From Stanieria sp. NIES-3757 (lineage in GTDB: Bacteria; Cyanobacteriota; Cyanobacteriia; Cyanobacteriales; Xenococcaceae): a stretch of 64,000 nucleotides of DNA. The position numbers and the translations under genes are program-made. The notes under the pieces were generated by a model. It was not told the DNA's origin. It saw only the letters and a list, made by a program, of their open reading frames with translations, and searched no databases. The stretch lies in the NCBI GenBank assembly GCA_002355455.1, contig AP017375.1, forward strand, positions 4,827,640-4,891,639, in the 5' to 3' direction. Every line of letters begins with the position of its first letter. Within the stretch, counting starts at the first letter, position 1. Below, piece after piece: positions 37,303-46,177 of this stretch.

Positions 37303-39030
37303 ATGAGTTACCAACCACACAATCTTAATCTTATCAGGAAAACCTATCTTTTTAGTTTATTGTTAGCTTGTACCTTTCCTTTACCTTTAGGTAATCTTGT
37401 TTTCGCTCAATCAGTCAATTCTCAATCACAAGTTAGTTCGGAAACAAACATTATTTATGTTAATTCCCAGGCTGGAAATGATGGTGCAGAAGGTAGTCAG
37501 CAGTCACCTTTAAAAACTATTACTCAAGCATTACAAAAGGCTTTACCTAACACGACGATCGCTCTTGCACCAGGAACTTATAGTGAAAAAACAGGAGAAA
37601 AATTTCCGTTAATTATTAAAACTAATGTAACTCTGCAAGGTGCTTCTGGAGGACAAGGACACAGTGTAATTATTGAAGGTAGTGGTTATTTTATTAGTCC
37701 AACCGCAGCAGGACAATATGTAACGATCGCAGCAATTAAAAACGCCAAAGAAATTACAGGAGTAACAGTTATTAACCCTCATTCTAGAGGACATGGTTTA
37801 TGGATTGAATCAGCTAATCCAACTGTTAGTAATAGTAGTTTTATTCGTAACGGAAATACAGGTTTATCTGTTAATGGGAATAGTGCGCCAATAATTCATA
37901 ATAACTATTTTCATAATAATTCTGGCAATGGTTTGTTGGTTTACGGTACTTCTAAACCACAAGTTAAAGATAATACTTTTGAATCAACAGGTTTTGCAGT
38001 TAGTGTAGTTCAAAATGCTGCGCCTATTTTAATGGGGAATAGTTTTAGTAGCAATCGAATTGGGGTAATTTTAGAAGGAAATTCTCAAGCGGTTTTACGC
38101 AATAACAAAATTGAAAATTCTGAAGAATATGGTTTAATTGCGATCGCAAATTCTCAAGCTGATTTAGGTACTACTAATCAACCAGGCAATAATCTGTTTC
38201 GCAATAATGGCAAGCTAGATTTACAAAATGCGACTAAACATCCTCTTTTAGCAGTGGGAACAGAAATTAAAGGGAAAACAGAAGGCGAAATCGATTTTCG
38301 TGGTAATACTACCCAAAATATTGCCGATCGTAGATTAGATAGAGAGGTTACGGCAACAGCAACAAAACCCTCAACTGGTTTAGTTTTAAATGCGATCTCC
38401 CCCGAACAACCAATTGCTTCTGTGACAATACCAACAGATCAAACTAACAAAATACCTTCTTCTTCTTCACCACTTCCCACTAACTTATTTCGTCTTTCTA
38501 GTAACGAAACTCTACCCTCTCCCAAACCTGTACCCGTTCCCAACTCCCCACCACCTACTTCTAATTCTTCCTCTCAAATAGCTTCCCCTTCTCCTTTACC
38601 TACTTCAGCTTCAACAAATAATTCTGTTACCGACTCAAATACTAAAAAAGAATTAGTCTTTACTGCATCAAGTAATAATCAACCTTCTACATCAGTAAAT
38701 AATTCAGTTTCAGAAACTAACTTTCCGCCTCCCCCATCACCCATTACTAATCTTCCTCGTAATCAAGTCAATACCTTATCAGATGTATTCGGTTCAAGAA
38801 ATGGACAGGTTGCTTCACCATCTCCTATTACTACTAAATATCGAGTGTTAGTAGAAGCTAATCATAGTAATCAACAGTCGCAAGTGCGAGCGCTTTTTCC
38901 TGATGCTTTTACTACTGTTTATTTAGGTAAATCAATGTTACAAGTAGGAGCGTTTAGTAATAAAGATAAAGCTGAAGGTGCGTTGAATTCCTTGGAAGAT
39001 TTAGGGTTAAAAAGCTATCTTTTGGAATAA
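37303..39030 (+). CDS. Secreted right-handed beta-helix (DUF1565) protein with SPOR-like C-terminus
   Basis: 575 residues from ATG 37303, with AAGGA 8 bp upstream; a TTG at 37297 is less likely. A signal peptide (about 10-36, cleaved near V-F-A-Q) is followed by DUF1565 (I-Y-V-N-S-Q-A-G-N-D-G-A-E-G). A parallel beta-helix comes next (about 90-330), with repeating N-x-x-F/I-x-x-N-x-x-G-h units (for example NNYFHNNSGNGLLVYG). A Pro/Ser/Thr-rich linker (about 370-505) leads to a final ~60-residue domain (Y-R-V-L-V-E-A...MLQVGAFSNKDKAEGALNSL). This looks like a SPOR fold, which binds denuded peptidoglycan. Exported to periplasm or surface. The beta-helix may bind or cleave polysaccharide; no catalytic residues can be assigned. 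Confidence 0.85.
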   Translation: MSYQPHNLNLIRKTYLFSLLLACTFPLPLGNLVFAQSVNSQSQVSSETNIIYVNSQAGNDGAEGSQQSPLKTITQALQKALPNTTIALAPGTYSEKTGEKFPLIIKTNVTLQGASGGQGHSVIIEGSGYFISPTAAGQYVTIAAIKNAKEITGVTVINPHSRGHGLWIESANPTVSNSSFIRNGNTGLSVNGNSAPIIHNNYFHNNSGNGLLVYGTSKPQVKDNTFESTGFAVSVVQNAAPILMGNSFSSNRIGVILEGNSQAVLRNNKIENSEEYGLIAIANSQADLGTTNQPGNNLFRNNGKLDLQNATKHPLLAVGTEIKGKTEGEIDFRGNTTQNIADRRLDREVTATATKPSTGLVLNAISPEQPIASVTIPTDQTNKIPSSSSPLPTNLFRLSSNETLPSPKPVPVPNSPPPTSNSSSQIASPSPLPTSASTNNSVTDSNTKKELVFTASSNNQPSTSVNNSVSETNFPPPPSPITNLPRNQVNTLSDVFGSRNGQVASPSPITTKYRVLVEANHSNQQSQVRALFPDAFTTVYLGKSMLQVGAFSNKDKAEGALNSLEDLGLKSYLLE

Positions 39031-39167
39031 AAAAGCGATCTTGATATTCACATTTAGTAATTCTAACAAGACAAGCGATCGCGTTTTTGAAGTCTATTTA
39101 TAATATCGATTATAGCTAAACAGGGATATTGGGATATTTTTATAAGTTGCAATCTTTTTCTAATACT

Positions 39168-40898
39168 TTATTCATTTGTACTCCACATAGAATCGTAGCA
39201 ATATTCAGCTAGAGTAGCTGTCCTATTTTCAATTTCTTCCTTTTCCCATTTTTCATGGCAATCGATTGCAAATTCTTGCGTAAGTACAAAGCTTGATTCC
39301 TTGTATATTTCTATCTTTTCAGAAAAGTTTTTGTTACCAGCTTTTTCGTTTAGTTCTGTTCCTAAAGGTAGTAAGTTGCCAATAGAACCTACAAAGTCTT
39401 CCATACAGGATGATTGAGGTAATATATGTTCCAATGTCATGCTATCAGGTTTGAACTCATTAGTCGTTTGTTTAATAGATTCAAAATAGCTAAAAATATA
39501 CTGAATAAGTTTTTTATCTTTGGTGTAACTTTTGATAAATTTCAATTTAGAAAAACTTTCTTTGAATATTTCTTTTTCAGGAAGTCGTGTTTTTAATTGT
39601 TTTTTTAACTCATTTATAATTTGTCTAGCATCATGTTTATTTGTTGCCTCAAGTAGTTGTCTAGCAGCTTTAGAATAGCTGCCTTCAATTCCTGAAGGTC
39701 GCATAGAACATATAGCATTGAAAGAAAAGTGAAATTTCTCAATAAAACCAAGAATTATTTTTACGTCAGCTAATGTCAAATTATTCTTCTCTTTGGTTTT
39801 AAATAAACTTAATATAAAAGGTTTTTGCTGGCTAACGTTAAAAATTTTTAATGCGGCTAAAGCTCTATATAATTCTTTTTCTTCTTGCTGCTTAAAATCT
39901 TCTGTAACAGGAGATGATATTTTAATATATAATTTGGCATCATTTAATAACTCATTTAAAAAGCTTTCAGCATCTATTTTCTCTTTATTCCATAGTTTTT
40001 TGAAATGTTTATAAACATTATCTTCACTTGTATAATTATATCTTGCTATCCACCAATGTCTTACAAATGTTTCTAAACTACCTACACCATCTCTTGAAGT
40101 TATTGTATTTCGCAAATTTTTCCATTTTGTTTTGGCAAAATCATCAGGGTGCTTTGTTTTAGAATTTTTAAAAATTTTATTTTTTATTAAATCAACAAAA
40201 CTTAAATCCATTCCTCTTGCATTCAAAGTTTCAAAAATTGTGTAAGCATCATCTTCTTCACTAACCGTAATAAAAATTACTTTTAGATACTTGACAACCT
40301 GATCTCTAATTGCTTTCAATAAGCTTTCATATAAATTATTGTCTATTTGATCCTGTTCAAATTTATTTTTTAGAGATTCTTTAGAGGTATATGAATAAAA
40401 TTCCTTATATGAAGCTAGAAGAGTATTTTCTTCTTCTGACGATGGAGACTCTTCTCTTTTTTGAATATGCTGAATTGCTGTTTGAAAAAAAGGTTTTGGA
40501 GTTTCATTTTCTAATTTAAAGTAGTCATTACCATCATCATCTTTTCCAGCAATATAATTTTCATAAATAGATTCGGCTACATTGTTTTTATCAATTTCTA
40601 TAAACCTCTGACAAAGTGCAGAAAGCAAAATGGTAAGTGTTGTAAGACGTTGTTGACCATCAACGATTTGCATCGATATAGACTGATCATCTCCTACTAA
40701 AACAAGCGAACCGATAAAATATTCTTCATGTTTCGAGCTACCATCATCGTTGATAGAAATATTTGAAATAATATCGTCCCACAATTCAGAAATTTCCTCT
40801 TTATTCCAAGAATATTCTCTTTGAAATCGAGGAACAACATACTTCTTTTTCACGGAAAAGAGATCAGAAATTGTTCTAGTATATGCGTGTAGCTCCAT
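39168..40898 (-). CDS. GmrSD-like DUF262/DUF1524 protein (putative type IV restriction)
   Basis: 576 residues. The N-terminal DUF262 part (about 1-260) has V-P-R-F-Q-R-E-Y-S-W and the hallmark I-V-D-G-Q-Q-R-L-T-T-L nucleotide-binding motif, then F-E-T-L-N-A-R-G-M-D-L. The C-terminal DUF1524 part (about 485-560) has the HNH-nuclease pattern L-E-H-I-L-P-Q, I-G-N-L-L-P-L and N-K-N-F-S-E-K. In GmrSD the two activities cut glucosylated hydroxymethylcytosine phage DNA using NTP, with DUF262 as GmrS and HNH as GmrD; here they are fused. Target modification is unknown. It is AT- and Lys-rich relative to neighbours, has no clear ribosome site, and sits next to a Doc module. Likely acquired. Confidence 0.88.
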   Translation of the reverse strand: MELHAYTRTISDLFSVKKKYVVPRFQREYSWNKEEISELWDDIISNISINDDGSSKHEEYFIGSLVLVGDDQSISMQIVDGQQRLTTLTILLSALCQRFIEIDKNNVAESIYENYIAGKDDDGNDYFKLENETPKPFFQTAIQHIQKREESPSSEEENTLLASYKEFYSYTSKESLKNKFEQDQIDNNLYESLLKAIRDQVVKYLKVIFITVSEEDDAYTIFETLNARGMDLSFVDLIKNKIFKNSKTKHPDDFAKTKWKNLRNTITSRDGVGSLETFVRHWWIARYNYTSEDNVYKHFKKLWNKEKIDAESFLNELLNDAKLYIKISSPVTEDFKQQEEKELYRALAALKIFNVSQQKPFILSLFKTKEKNNLTLADVKIILGFIEKFHFSFNAICSMRPSGIEGSYSKAARQLLEATNKHDARQIINELKKQLKTRLPEKEIFKESFSKLKFIKSYTKDKKLIQYIFSYFESIKQTTNEFKPDSMTLEHILPQSSCMEDFVGSIGNLLPLGTELNEKAGNKNFSEKIEIYKESSFVLTQEFAIDCHEKWEKEEIENRTATLAEYCYDSMWSTNE

Positions 40899-40918
40899 GT
40901 TTTATAACACTCTACTAT

Positions 40919-41075
40919 CTAGGCTGTACTATCCTAACTTCACTTGTTTCAACTGAAAACCAATCTTTTTTAGACTGCGACTTTAATAAATAATATGCTG
41001 AAGGGACGAAATAAAAAGCTAGAAGAGTTGCACCAATTACCCCATAGAGCGATCGCTTTTGTGTAGTTAATTTTT
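40919..41075 (-). pseudogene. Possible remnant of an RND-type efflux transporter C-terminus
   Basis: A frame without a usable start codon ends at a TAG at 40921-40919 and reads YGVIGATLLAFYFVPSAYYL, followed by a polar tail. The pattern G-V-h-G-x-T-h-h-A-h-h-h-V-P-x-h-Y resembles the last transmembrane helix of AcrB/HAE1 family pumps. No upstream transporter sequence remains; a HIP1 site and then a stop precede it. It may be a leftover from the insertion of the defence-like genes. Assignment is tentative. Confidence 0.3.
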
Positions 41076-41137
41076 AGTACTCTTGATTTTAATAATGTTA
41101 TATTGTTTGTTATAACATAGCAAAATTGCTCTAACTC

Positions 41138-41359
41138 ATGAAACTAAAAGTGACTACAGTTGGTAATTCCACAGGGATAATATTACCAAAGGAACTTCTG
41201 GAAAAATTACGCATTGGTAAAGGTGACACACTTTACGTCACAGAAACTCCTAGAGGAGTTGAACTAAGTCCTTATGATGCAGAATTTGCCAAGCAAATGG
41301 AGATTGCAGAATCGATCATGCGTGAAGATCGAGATGTTCTGCGAAAATTAGCGGAATGA
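41138..41359 (+). CDS. AbrB/MazE/SpoVT-type antitoxin
   Basis: 73 residues. The N-terminal swapped-hairpin DNA-binding domain (about 1-46) reads M-K-L-K-V-T-T-V-G-N-S-T-G-I-I-L-P-K-E-L-L, close to the AbrB/MazE consensus. The C-terminal 27 residues (DAEFAKQMEIAESIMREDRD) form the helix expected to bind and block the toxin. The ATG follows an AT-rich leader. Its stop overlaps the toxin start by 4 bp (ATGA), indicating translational coupling. It should also repress its own promoter. Pairing of an AbrB-type antitoxin with Doc, rather than the classical Phd, is common in annotated genomes. Confidence 0.92.
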   Translation: MKLKVTTVGNSTGIILPKELLEKLRIGKGDTLYVTETPRGVELSPYDAEFAKQMEIAESIMREDRDVLRKLAE

Positions 41360-41742
41360 TCGAACCAATCTGGATTGAAGAAGCAGTAGTAATTGCGATT
41401 CATCGTCGCCAGCTAGCAGAACATGGTGGAAGTGATGGAATTAGAGACAGAGGTTTATTAGAATCAGCATTATCTAGACCGAAAAATCAGCTTGCTTACG
41501 GCAATCCCAGTATCTTCGATTTAGCAGCAGCTTATGGATATGGTATTGCTAAAAATCATCCTTTTATCGATGGAAATAAGAGAACTTCTTATGTTGTCAT
41601 GCGGACTTTTCTCATACTGAACGGCTACGATATTCAAGCATCAGCATCAGAAAAATATCAAACATGGGTGCGTCTTGCCAATAATCAAATAAATGAAGTT
41701 GAATTAGTTAATTGGATCGAGTCTAAATCTTTGAAAAATTGA
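41356..41742 (+). CDS. doc: Death-on-curing (Doc) family toxin
   Basis: 128 residues of the Fic/Doc fold. The catalytic motif H68-P-F-I-D-G-N-K-R76-T is complete and matches the Doc form (D-G-N-K rather than the Fic G-N-G-R). Doc proteins phosphorylate elongation factor Tu and stop translation. The N-terminus (I-W-I-E-E-A-V-V-I-A-I-H) and R-D-R-G-L-L-E-S-A-L-S-R-P are also family-typical. It starts inside the antitoxin stop codon, so the module is intact and should be functional. It is probably a stabilisation or phage-defence element next to the DUF262 gene. Confidence 0.94.
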   Translation: MIEPIWIEEAVVIAIHRRQLAEHGGSDGIRDRGLLESALSRPKNQLAYGNPSIFDLAAAYGYGIAKNHPFIDGNKRTSYVVMRTFLILNGYDIQASASEKYQTWVRLANNQINEVELVNWIESKSLKN

Positions 41743-42017
41743 CAATATTTTGTATCAGTTGCGAAAATTACCGAATTGTTTGGTGTGAAAAAGCGATCGC
41801 ATTATTCAGTAAAGATTGAAATTAAATTATTTATTTTGAGGTAGTTTTTTAAACTGAAACTACTGAAACTATTGTGTTTCAAAAAAGCCAAGTATTTTCT
41901 TTAACTATAAAAAATATTTATTTATATCCCAATCATGTATTGTATCTTCCAAAATAGACGGCAGATTAAATTTAGCTTGCGTTAAGATAAGTAACTTGTC
42001 TCGTGTAACAGAAAAGA

Positions 42018-43628
42018 ATGTTTAAAAAACGGTATTTCTGGACTTCTTTGTTGTTATCATTCTGTTTAACTTGGGTAATTTCTTTACCTGTTCAAGCACA
42101 ACTTCCAGGAATTAGAGATTTAATTCTCGAATCTAATTTTCTTTATTCAAATCCAACAATAGAGAATCCCATTGAAGTTGCTTGTATTCGCTTGGATGGT
42201 CGTTGTCTGTTTCAAATTGCTTTTCCCAAATCAAATTTATCAGAAAGAATCACTGAAATTCAGAGCCGTGTAAATCAGATCAAAATCCAATATTTAAGCA
42301 GAGATAAGCCAGAATTAGAAATTACTCAAGAAAGAAGAGCTAATTCTCAATACGTCTATGTTAATTTAGGAAATAATCCAATTCTACTGTTAACAGTAAC
42401 TAGCGAAGATGCTGCTTTAGATGGAGTTACCATTGAAACCAAAGCAGAACAAATAGCTAGACAGGTAGAAAACGGTTTAGAAATAGCGCAACAAGAAAGA
42501 CAAACCAATTTTCTAATTCGTCAAGGAATCATTGCAGCAATCTTAGCCTTATTAATAGTTATTAGTAGTTTAATTATTGCTCGTTGGCAAGAAACATCAA
42601 AAAAAATTAAACAAGAATTAAAGCCTTCAAGTCTTTCTAAATCTTCTCCTTTATCAATTCGTCTTCGGCAACAATTACACTGGAATCTTAAAGAACTTCA
42701 ACATCGATTTTTTCAGATAGTTCAAGTTAGTTTATGGGGCGGAGGAACACTAGTAATTTTAGGCTTGTTTCCTCAAACTAGAGTTTTACAATTAATTATT
42801 ATTACAGGAATTCGTATTCCTTTAAGAGTAAGTTTAATTGCGTTAATTACTTATGTTATTATTCGCATTTCTTACGTCATAATCAATCGTTTTACTTCAG
42901 GTTTTGTGAGTAGTAATTTACTCAGCCCTAGAGCTAATCGCAGAATGCAATTAAGGGTAACTACAATTTCTCGAGTTAGCAAAAGTATTGTAACTATTAT
43001 TTGGTTAACAACTGGTTTTATTACGGCTCTTTCATTAATTGGAATTAATGTCGCTCCTTTACTCGCTGGTGCAGGAATTTTAGGTTTAGCTATTTCTTTA
43101 GCTTCACAAAACCTAATTAAAGATGCGATCAATGGTTTTTTTATTATTCTTGAAGATCAATATGCTGTTGGTGATGTCATTGATGTTGGAGGAATTGGTG
43201 GTTTAGTTGAAAATATTAATTTGCGAATTACTCAAGTAAGAGATGGAGAAGGAAGATTAATTACTATTCCTAATAGTGAAATTAAAATAGTTGCCAATCT
43301 TTCTAGTCAATGGTCAAGAGCAGATTTAAATATTCCTGTTGCTTATCATACAGATATTGATAAAGCATTACATCTAATTCAGCAAGTAGCTGAAGAAATT
43401 TGTGAAGATGACAACTGGCGAGAGCGAATTATCGAATCTCCTCAAATTTTAGGAGTAGATAATTTTGCTGATCGCGGTATTTTAATTAAAGTTTGGATTA
43501 AAACTGAACCATTAAAACAATGGGAAGTTGGACGAGAATTTCGTCGTCGCATAAAAATTGCTTTTGATCGAGCAGAAATTCCCATTCCCCCACCACACCA
43601 ACAAGTATGGTTTAATCGGAATCATTAA
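42018..43628 (+). CDS. MscS-family mechanosensitive ion channel
   Basis: 536 residues. A signal peptide (cleavage near V-Q-A-Q, about residue 28) is followed by a ~130-residue periplasmic or lumenal domain. Transmembrane helices lie at about 168-190, 240-258, 262-290 and 325-350. The pore helix TM3 is visible as LLAGAGILGLAISLASQNLI, followed by the conserved D-A-I-N-G-F-F-I-I-L-E-D-Q-Y-A-V-G-D-V-I-D-V of the MscS beta domain. The C-terminal alpha/beta domain (about 410-530) ends I-P-I-P-P-P-H-Q-Q-V-W. It releases ions during osmotic downshock; the large exported N-terminal domain suggests regulation from outside. Upstream 275 bp hold no gene. Confidence 0.93.
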   Translation: MFKKRYFWTSLLLSFCLTWVISLPVQAQLPGIRDLILESNFLYSNPTIENPIEVACIRLDGRCLFQIAFPKSNLSERITEIQSRVNQIKIQYLSRDKPELEITQERRANSQYVYVNLGNNPILLLTVTSEDAALDGVTIETKAEQIARQVENGLEIAQQERQTNFLIRQGIIAAILALLIVISSLIIARWQETSKKIKQELKPSSLSKSSPLSIRLRQQLHWNLKELQHRFFQIVQVSLWGGGTLVILGLFPQTRVLQLIIITGIRIPLRVSLIALITYVIIRISYVIINRFTSGFVSSNLLSPRANRRMQLRVTTISRVSKSIVTIIWLTTGFITALSLIGINVAPLLAGAGILGLAISLASQNLIKDAINGFFIILEDQYAVGDVIDVGGIGGLVENINLRITQVRDGEGRLITIPNSEIKIVANLSSQWSRADLNIPVAYHTDIDKALHLIQQVAEEICEDDNWRERIIESPQILGVDNFADRGILIKVWIKTEPLKQWEVGREFRRRIKIAFDRAEIPIPPPHQQVWFNRNH

Positions 43629-43723
43629 TTTTTATCCTTTTAATTTCTGGAATAAACCATCATTAACTGCAAAGAGTTGTTCTTAAACGGTTTACTTTGA
43701 GAAAGTGAATTAACTAGCTTCCA

Positions 43724-43996
43724 TTACTTTAATTCTTGAAGTACCTCTATTAATAATTGAGCAAAAACATCATCATCTAATCTTGCTAAAGCTTCCTTTA
43801 GAATATCAACATCTGATAGTTGAGTAGTCGAAGCAAATTTTCCCAAAGGCATTAACATCGATAGATGAGTAATTAATTGAACTAAATCTTTGCGAATCTG
43901 CGATCTTTTCGCTTTCAATACTCTTATCGTACGACGAATCGAACGTTCTTTTTTAAATTCAATTACCAGTGCATCTTTTTCTGGAGGTTCATTCAT
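43724..43996 (-). CDS. Small helical protein, unknown function
   Basis: 90 residues, rich in Arg/Lys in the first half (RSIRRTIRVLKAKRSQIRKD) and in Leu/Asp in the second half (D-V-D-I-L-K-E-A-L-A-R-L-D-D-D). It is probably all-helical and has no membrane segment or motif I recognise. The intact frame, ATG start and balanced composition support coding. It is convergent with the MscS gene, with about 95 bp between the two ends. Confidence 0.5.
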   Translation of the reverse strand: MNEPPEKDALVIEFKKERSIRRTIRVLKAKRSQIRKDLVQLITHLSMLMPLGKFASTTQLSDVDILKEALARLDDDVFAQLLIEVLQELK

Positions 43997-44245
43997 CGCT
44001 TAAATCTACATAAAAAAAGTATGAATAAATCTCCATCTTGACAATAGTCACTTCAAGAGATTTACTCATTGCATTAAAACTTAATTTAATTAGTAGCGAA
44101 CATTGGTTTTTAATTTAAATTTAAATATGTCTAAATACTAAAAAATTAGTGTAAATAAAGTAACAGCAAGATTGCGATCCCCTTACTGATAGTTAAACGT
44201 CTTAATTTAACTTAGATAAAAGTGACAAAAAAATTAAATGATTAT
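43997..44245. other. AT-rich intergenic region
   Basis: Sequence between the small helical gene and the pfpI-like gene's terminator. It likely contains the promoter of the 90-residue gene. No ORF, RNA gene or repeat recognised. Confidence 0.35.
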
Positions 44246-44272
44246 AAAAAAGAACTCTTCATAATGAAGAGT
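44246..44272 (-). terminator. Intrinsic terminator of the DJ-1/PfpI gene
   Basis: On the minus strand ACTCTTCAT-t-ATGAAGAGT (9-bp perfect stem) is followed by TCTTTTTT, about 70 bp past the stop. Confidence 0.75.
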
Positions 44273-44343
44273 AACACAAAATTCTAAGTATTATTTCGGT
44301 GAAAAAAAAAACTGTTATTTGAATTTAAATTTGTTTACCTTGG

Positions 44344-44943
44344 TCATACTAAAATATTATCTTCTTGAGTAATTTTAGTACCCAAAACTTTCAAAAAAGC
44401 AGCCAGCCAACGAGGATGTGCTGGCCAAGCAGGTGCCGTAACTAAATTACCATCTGCGATCGTCTCATCAACCGCAAGCTCTACATATTCACCACCTGCT
44501 AAACGCACTTCGGGACTACAAGCAGGGTATGCCGAACAACGTTTACCCCGAATCACATCAGCAGCAGCTAGTAATTGTGCGCCATGACAAATAGCAGCAA
44601 TGGGTTTATTGGCGTTGGCAAAATGTCGTACCATCTCGATTACACTTTGGTTCAAACGCAGGTATTCTGGTGCGCGTCCTCCTGGAATGACTAAAGCATC
44701 GTAATCTGCTGGATTAATTTGTTCAAAGGTAGCATTCAGAGTAAAGTTATGACCTTTCTTTTCGCTATAAGTTTGCTCGCCTTCAAAATCATGAATTGCA
44801 GTAGCGACTTTTTCTCCAGATTTTTTATTAGGGCAAATAGCATGAACCGTATGTCCTACTATCTGTAAAGCTTGAAAAGGTACCATCACTTCATAATCTT
44901 CAACAAAATCTCCCACCAACATCAAAATTTTTTTTTCTGACAT
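44344..44943 (-). CDS. DJ-1/PfpI family class I glutamine amidotransferase-like protein
   Basis: 199 residues. The nucleophile elbow is A-A-I-C119-H120-G-A-Q, with the supporting acid at E15 (G-D-F-V-E-D-Y-E). The [12 protein letters not shown] loop is typical of PfpI. Members act as deglycases, glyoxalases, proteases or chaperones. The E-D-Y-E start and A-Y-P-A-C-S-P-E-V stretch are close to the PfpI/YhbO-type branch linked to stress. The substrate cannot be assigned. The ATG at 44943 gives a proper N-terminal strand ([10 protein letters not shown]). Followed by a strong terminator, so monocistronic or last in its unit. Confidence 0.92.
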   Translation of the reverse strand: MSEKKILMLVGDFVEDYEVMVPFQALQIVGHTVHAICPNKKSGEKVATAIHDFEGEQTYSEKKGHNFTLNATFEQINPADYDALVIPGGRAPEYLRLNQSVIEMVRHFANANKPIAAICHGAQLLAAADVIRGKRCSAYPACSPEVRLAGGEYVELAVDETIADGNLVTAPAWPAHPRWLAAFLKVLGTKITQEDNILV

Positions 44944-45003
44944 TTTAAACTCCTAATAGTTAATAGTTTGATCTCACTTTTATTAATTTTAATCAGAATT
45001 TTT

Positions 45004-46116
45004 TTAGTTATTTTTAAATTTTTTCTGCTTTATTTCCCCAACAATAATATTTAACTGCGCTCCCAATAACATTACTAATGAACTCAAATGTAGCCATAAC
45101 ATCAAAACGATAATTGTTCCAATTGCTCCATAAAGTTGGTTATATACTCCAACATGAGCAACATATAAACGGAATAATCCAGAAACTACTACCCAAGAAA
45201 TCGACGCTAAAATTGCACCTGGCATAATGGGAGTAACTTTGTTCCAATAACTTGTGCCAAAACGATAAATAAAAGCAAAGGCTACGGCAATAATTCCTAA
45301 AGCAAGAGGAAAACTTAATAACCTCCAAATACTTATTAAAAGAGTAATAAAAGTTTTTTCAAGATTAGAATTAATGATTAAACTACTTACTAATAAAAAC
45401 AAGTAATAAATTAATTGAATTAAAACTATGCCACTAACAGATATTAAACTAATTAAAATATATTTATTGTTTTTTTTATTAACTTTAAAACTAATTTGCC
45501 GAACTTGATTAATTAAGTATACAGCAGTAGCAATAATCGTCAATATAAAAATAATAGTAAATATTTTCCAAGTAATTAACAATAAACTCACCCAATTTTG
45601 CTGAAGAGCTAATCTCAATAAAAAATCACCAATGATCAATAAAAATGAAGCAATAGTTAACAAAAAGAAAGTACCAATAGTAAGTAAAATAGCCACAAAT
45701 TTATGTTCCCCAAAAGAACGTTGTAATGATTCGGGAACTTGATAAATGCGATCAAGTGCATTCATGGCTGCACTTAAAACACCAGAAAAAAACCAAATAG
45801 CTATTAAAAAAATAAAAGAAAACCAATTTTTTTCTTCTGATAACTTGACTTGAGCAATAAAATCTAATAATAATTCCCAAACTTTTGGAGGAAATATTCC
45901 TGTAAAACGTATAGCTGAATTTACTAGATTAGACCGAAGAGAAATTTCAAATAATCCAATAGCATTGACAATAGCTAAAATAGCAGGAAACAAACCAAGC
46001 ATCCCGTGAAAAGCCATTTCCGAGGCTAAACCAGTTAAGCGATTTTTGAGCGCATAAAGTATAGTGTTTTTGAGCGTTGCCCAATTTAGATAACTCCAGA
46101 AATTAAAAAAAAACAT
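45004..46116 (-). CDS. YihY/BrkB family membrane protein (second paralogue)
   Basis: 370 residues with six or seven hydrophobic helices. Family motifs include R-L-T-G-L-A-S-E-M-A-F-H-G-M-L-G-L-F-P at residues 27-45, A-L-D-R-I-Y-Q-V at about 117 and the late YGAIGTIIVLMLWLHLSSLV segment. It is longer than the paralogue at 15119, mainly in the central loops, and shares the order of helices but little identity outside motifs. Function uncertain. It lies 60 bp upstream of the DJ-1/PfpI gene on the same strand; cotranscription is possible. Confidence 0.9.
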   Translation of the reverse strand: MFFFNFWSYLNWATLKNTILYALKNRLTGLASEMAFHGMLGLFPAILAIVNAIGLFEISLRSNLVNSAIRFTGIFPPKVWELLLDFIAQVKLSEEKNWFSFIFLIAIWFFSGVLSAAMNALDRIYQVPESLQRSFGEHKFVAILLTIGTFFLLTIASFLLIIGDFLLRLALQQNWVSLLLITWKIFTIIFILTIIATAVYLINQVRQISFKVNKKNNKYILISLISVSGIVLIQLIYYLFLLVSSLIINSNLEKTFITLLISIWRLLSFPLALGIIAVAFAFIYRFGTSYWNKVTPIMPGAILASISWVVVSGLFRLYVAHVGVYNQLYGAIGTIIVLMLWLHLSSLVMLLGAQLNIIVGEIKQKKFKNN

Positions 46117-46177
46117 GATTTTCTGAGCTTAAATCAAGTTTAATTAGGGCTGTAGCTCTTCATAATTAATGATTGAT

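Noticed and set aside
45004-46116. Annotating the YihY genes as ribonuclease BN
   Set aside because: That historical name was assigned in error; the membrane family has no demonstrated RNase activity.
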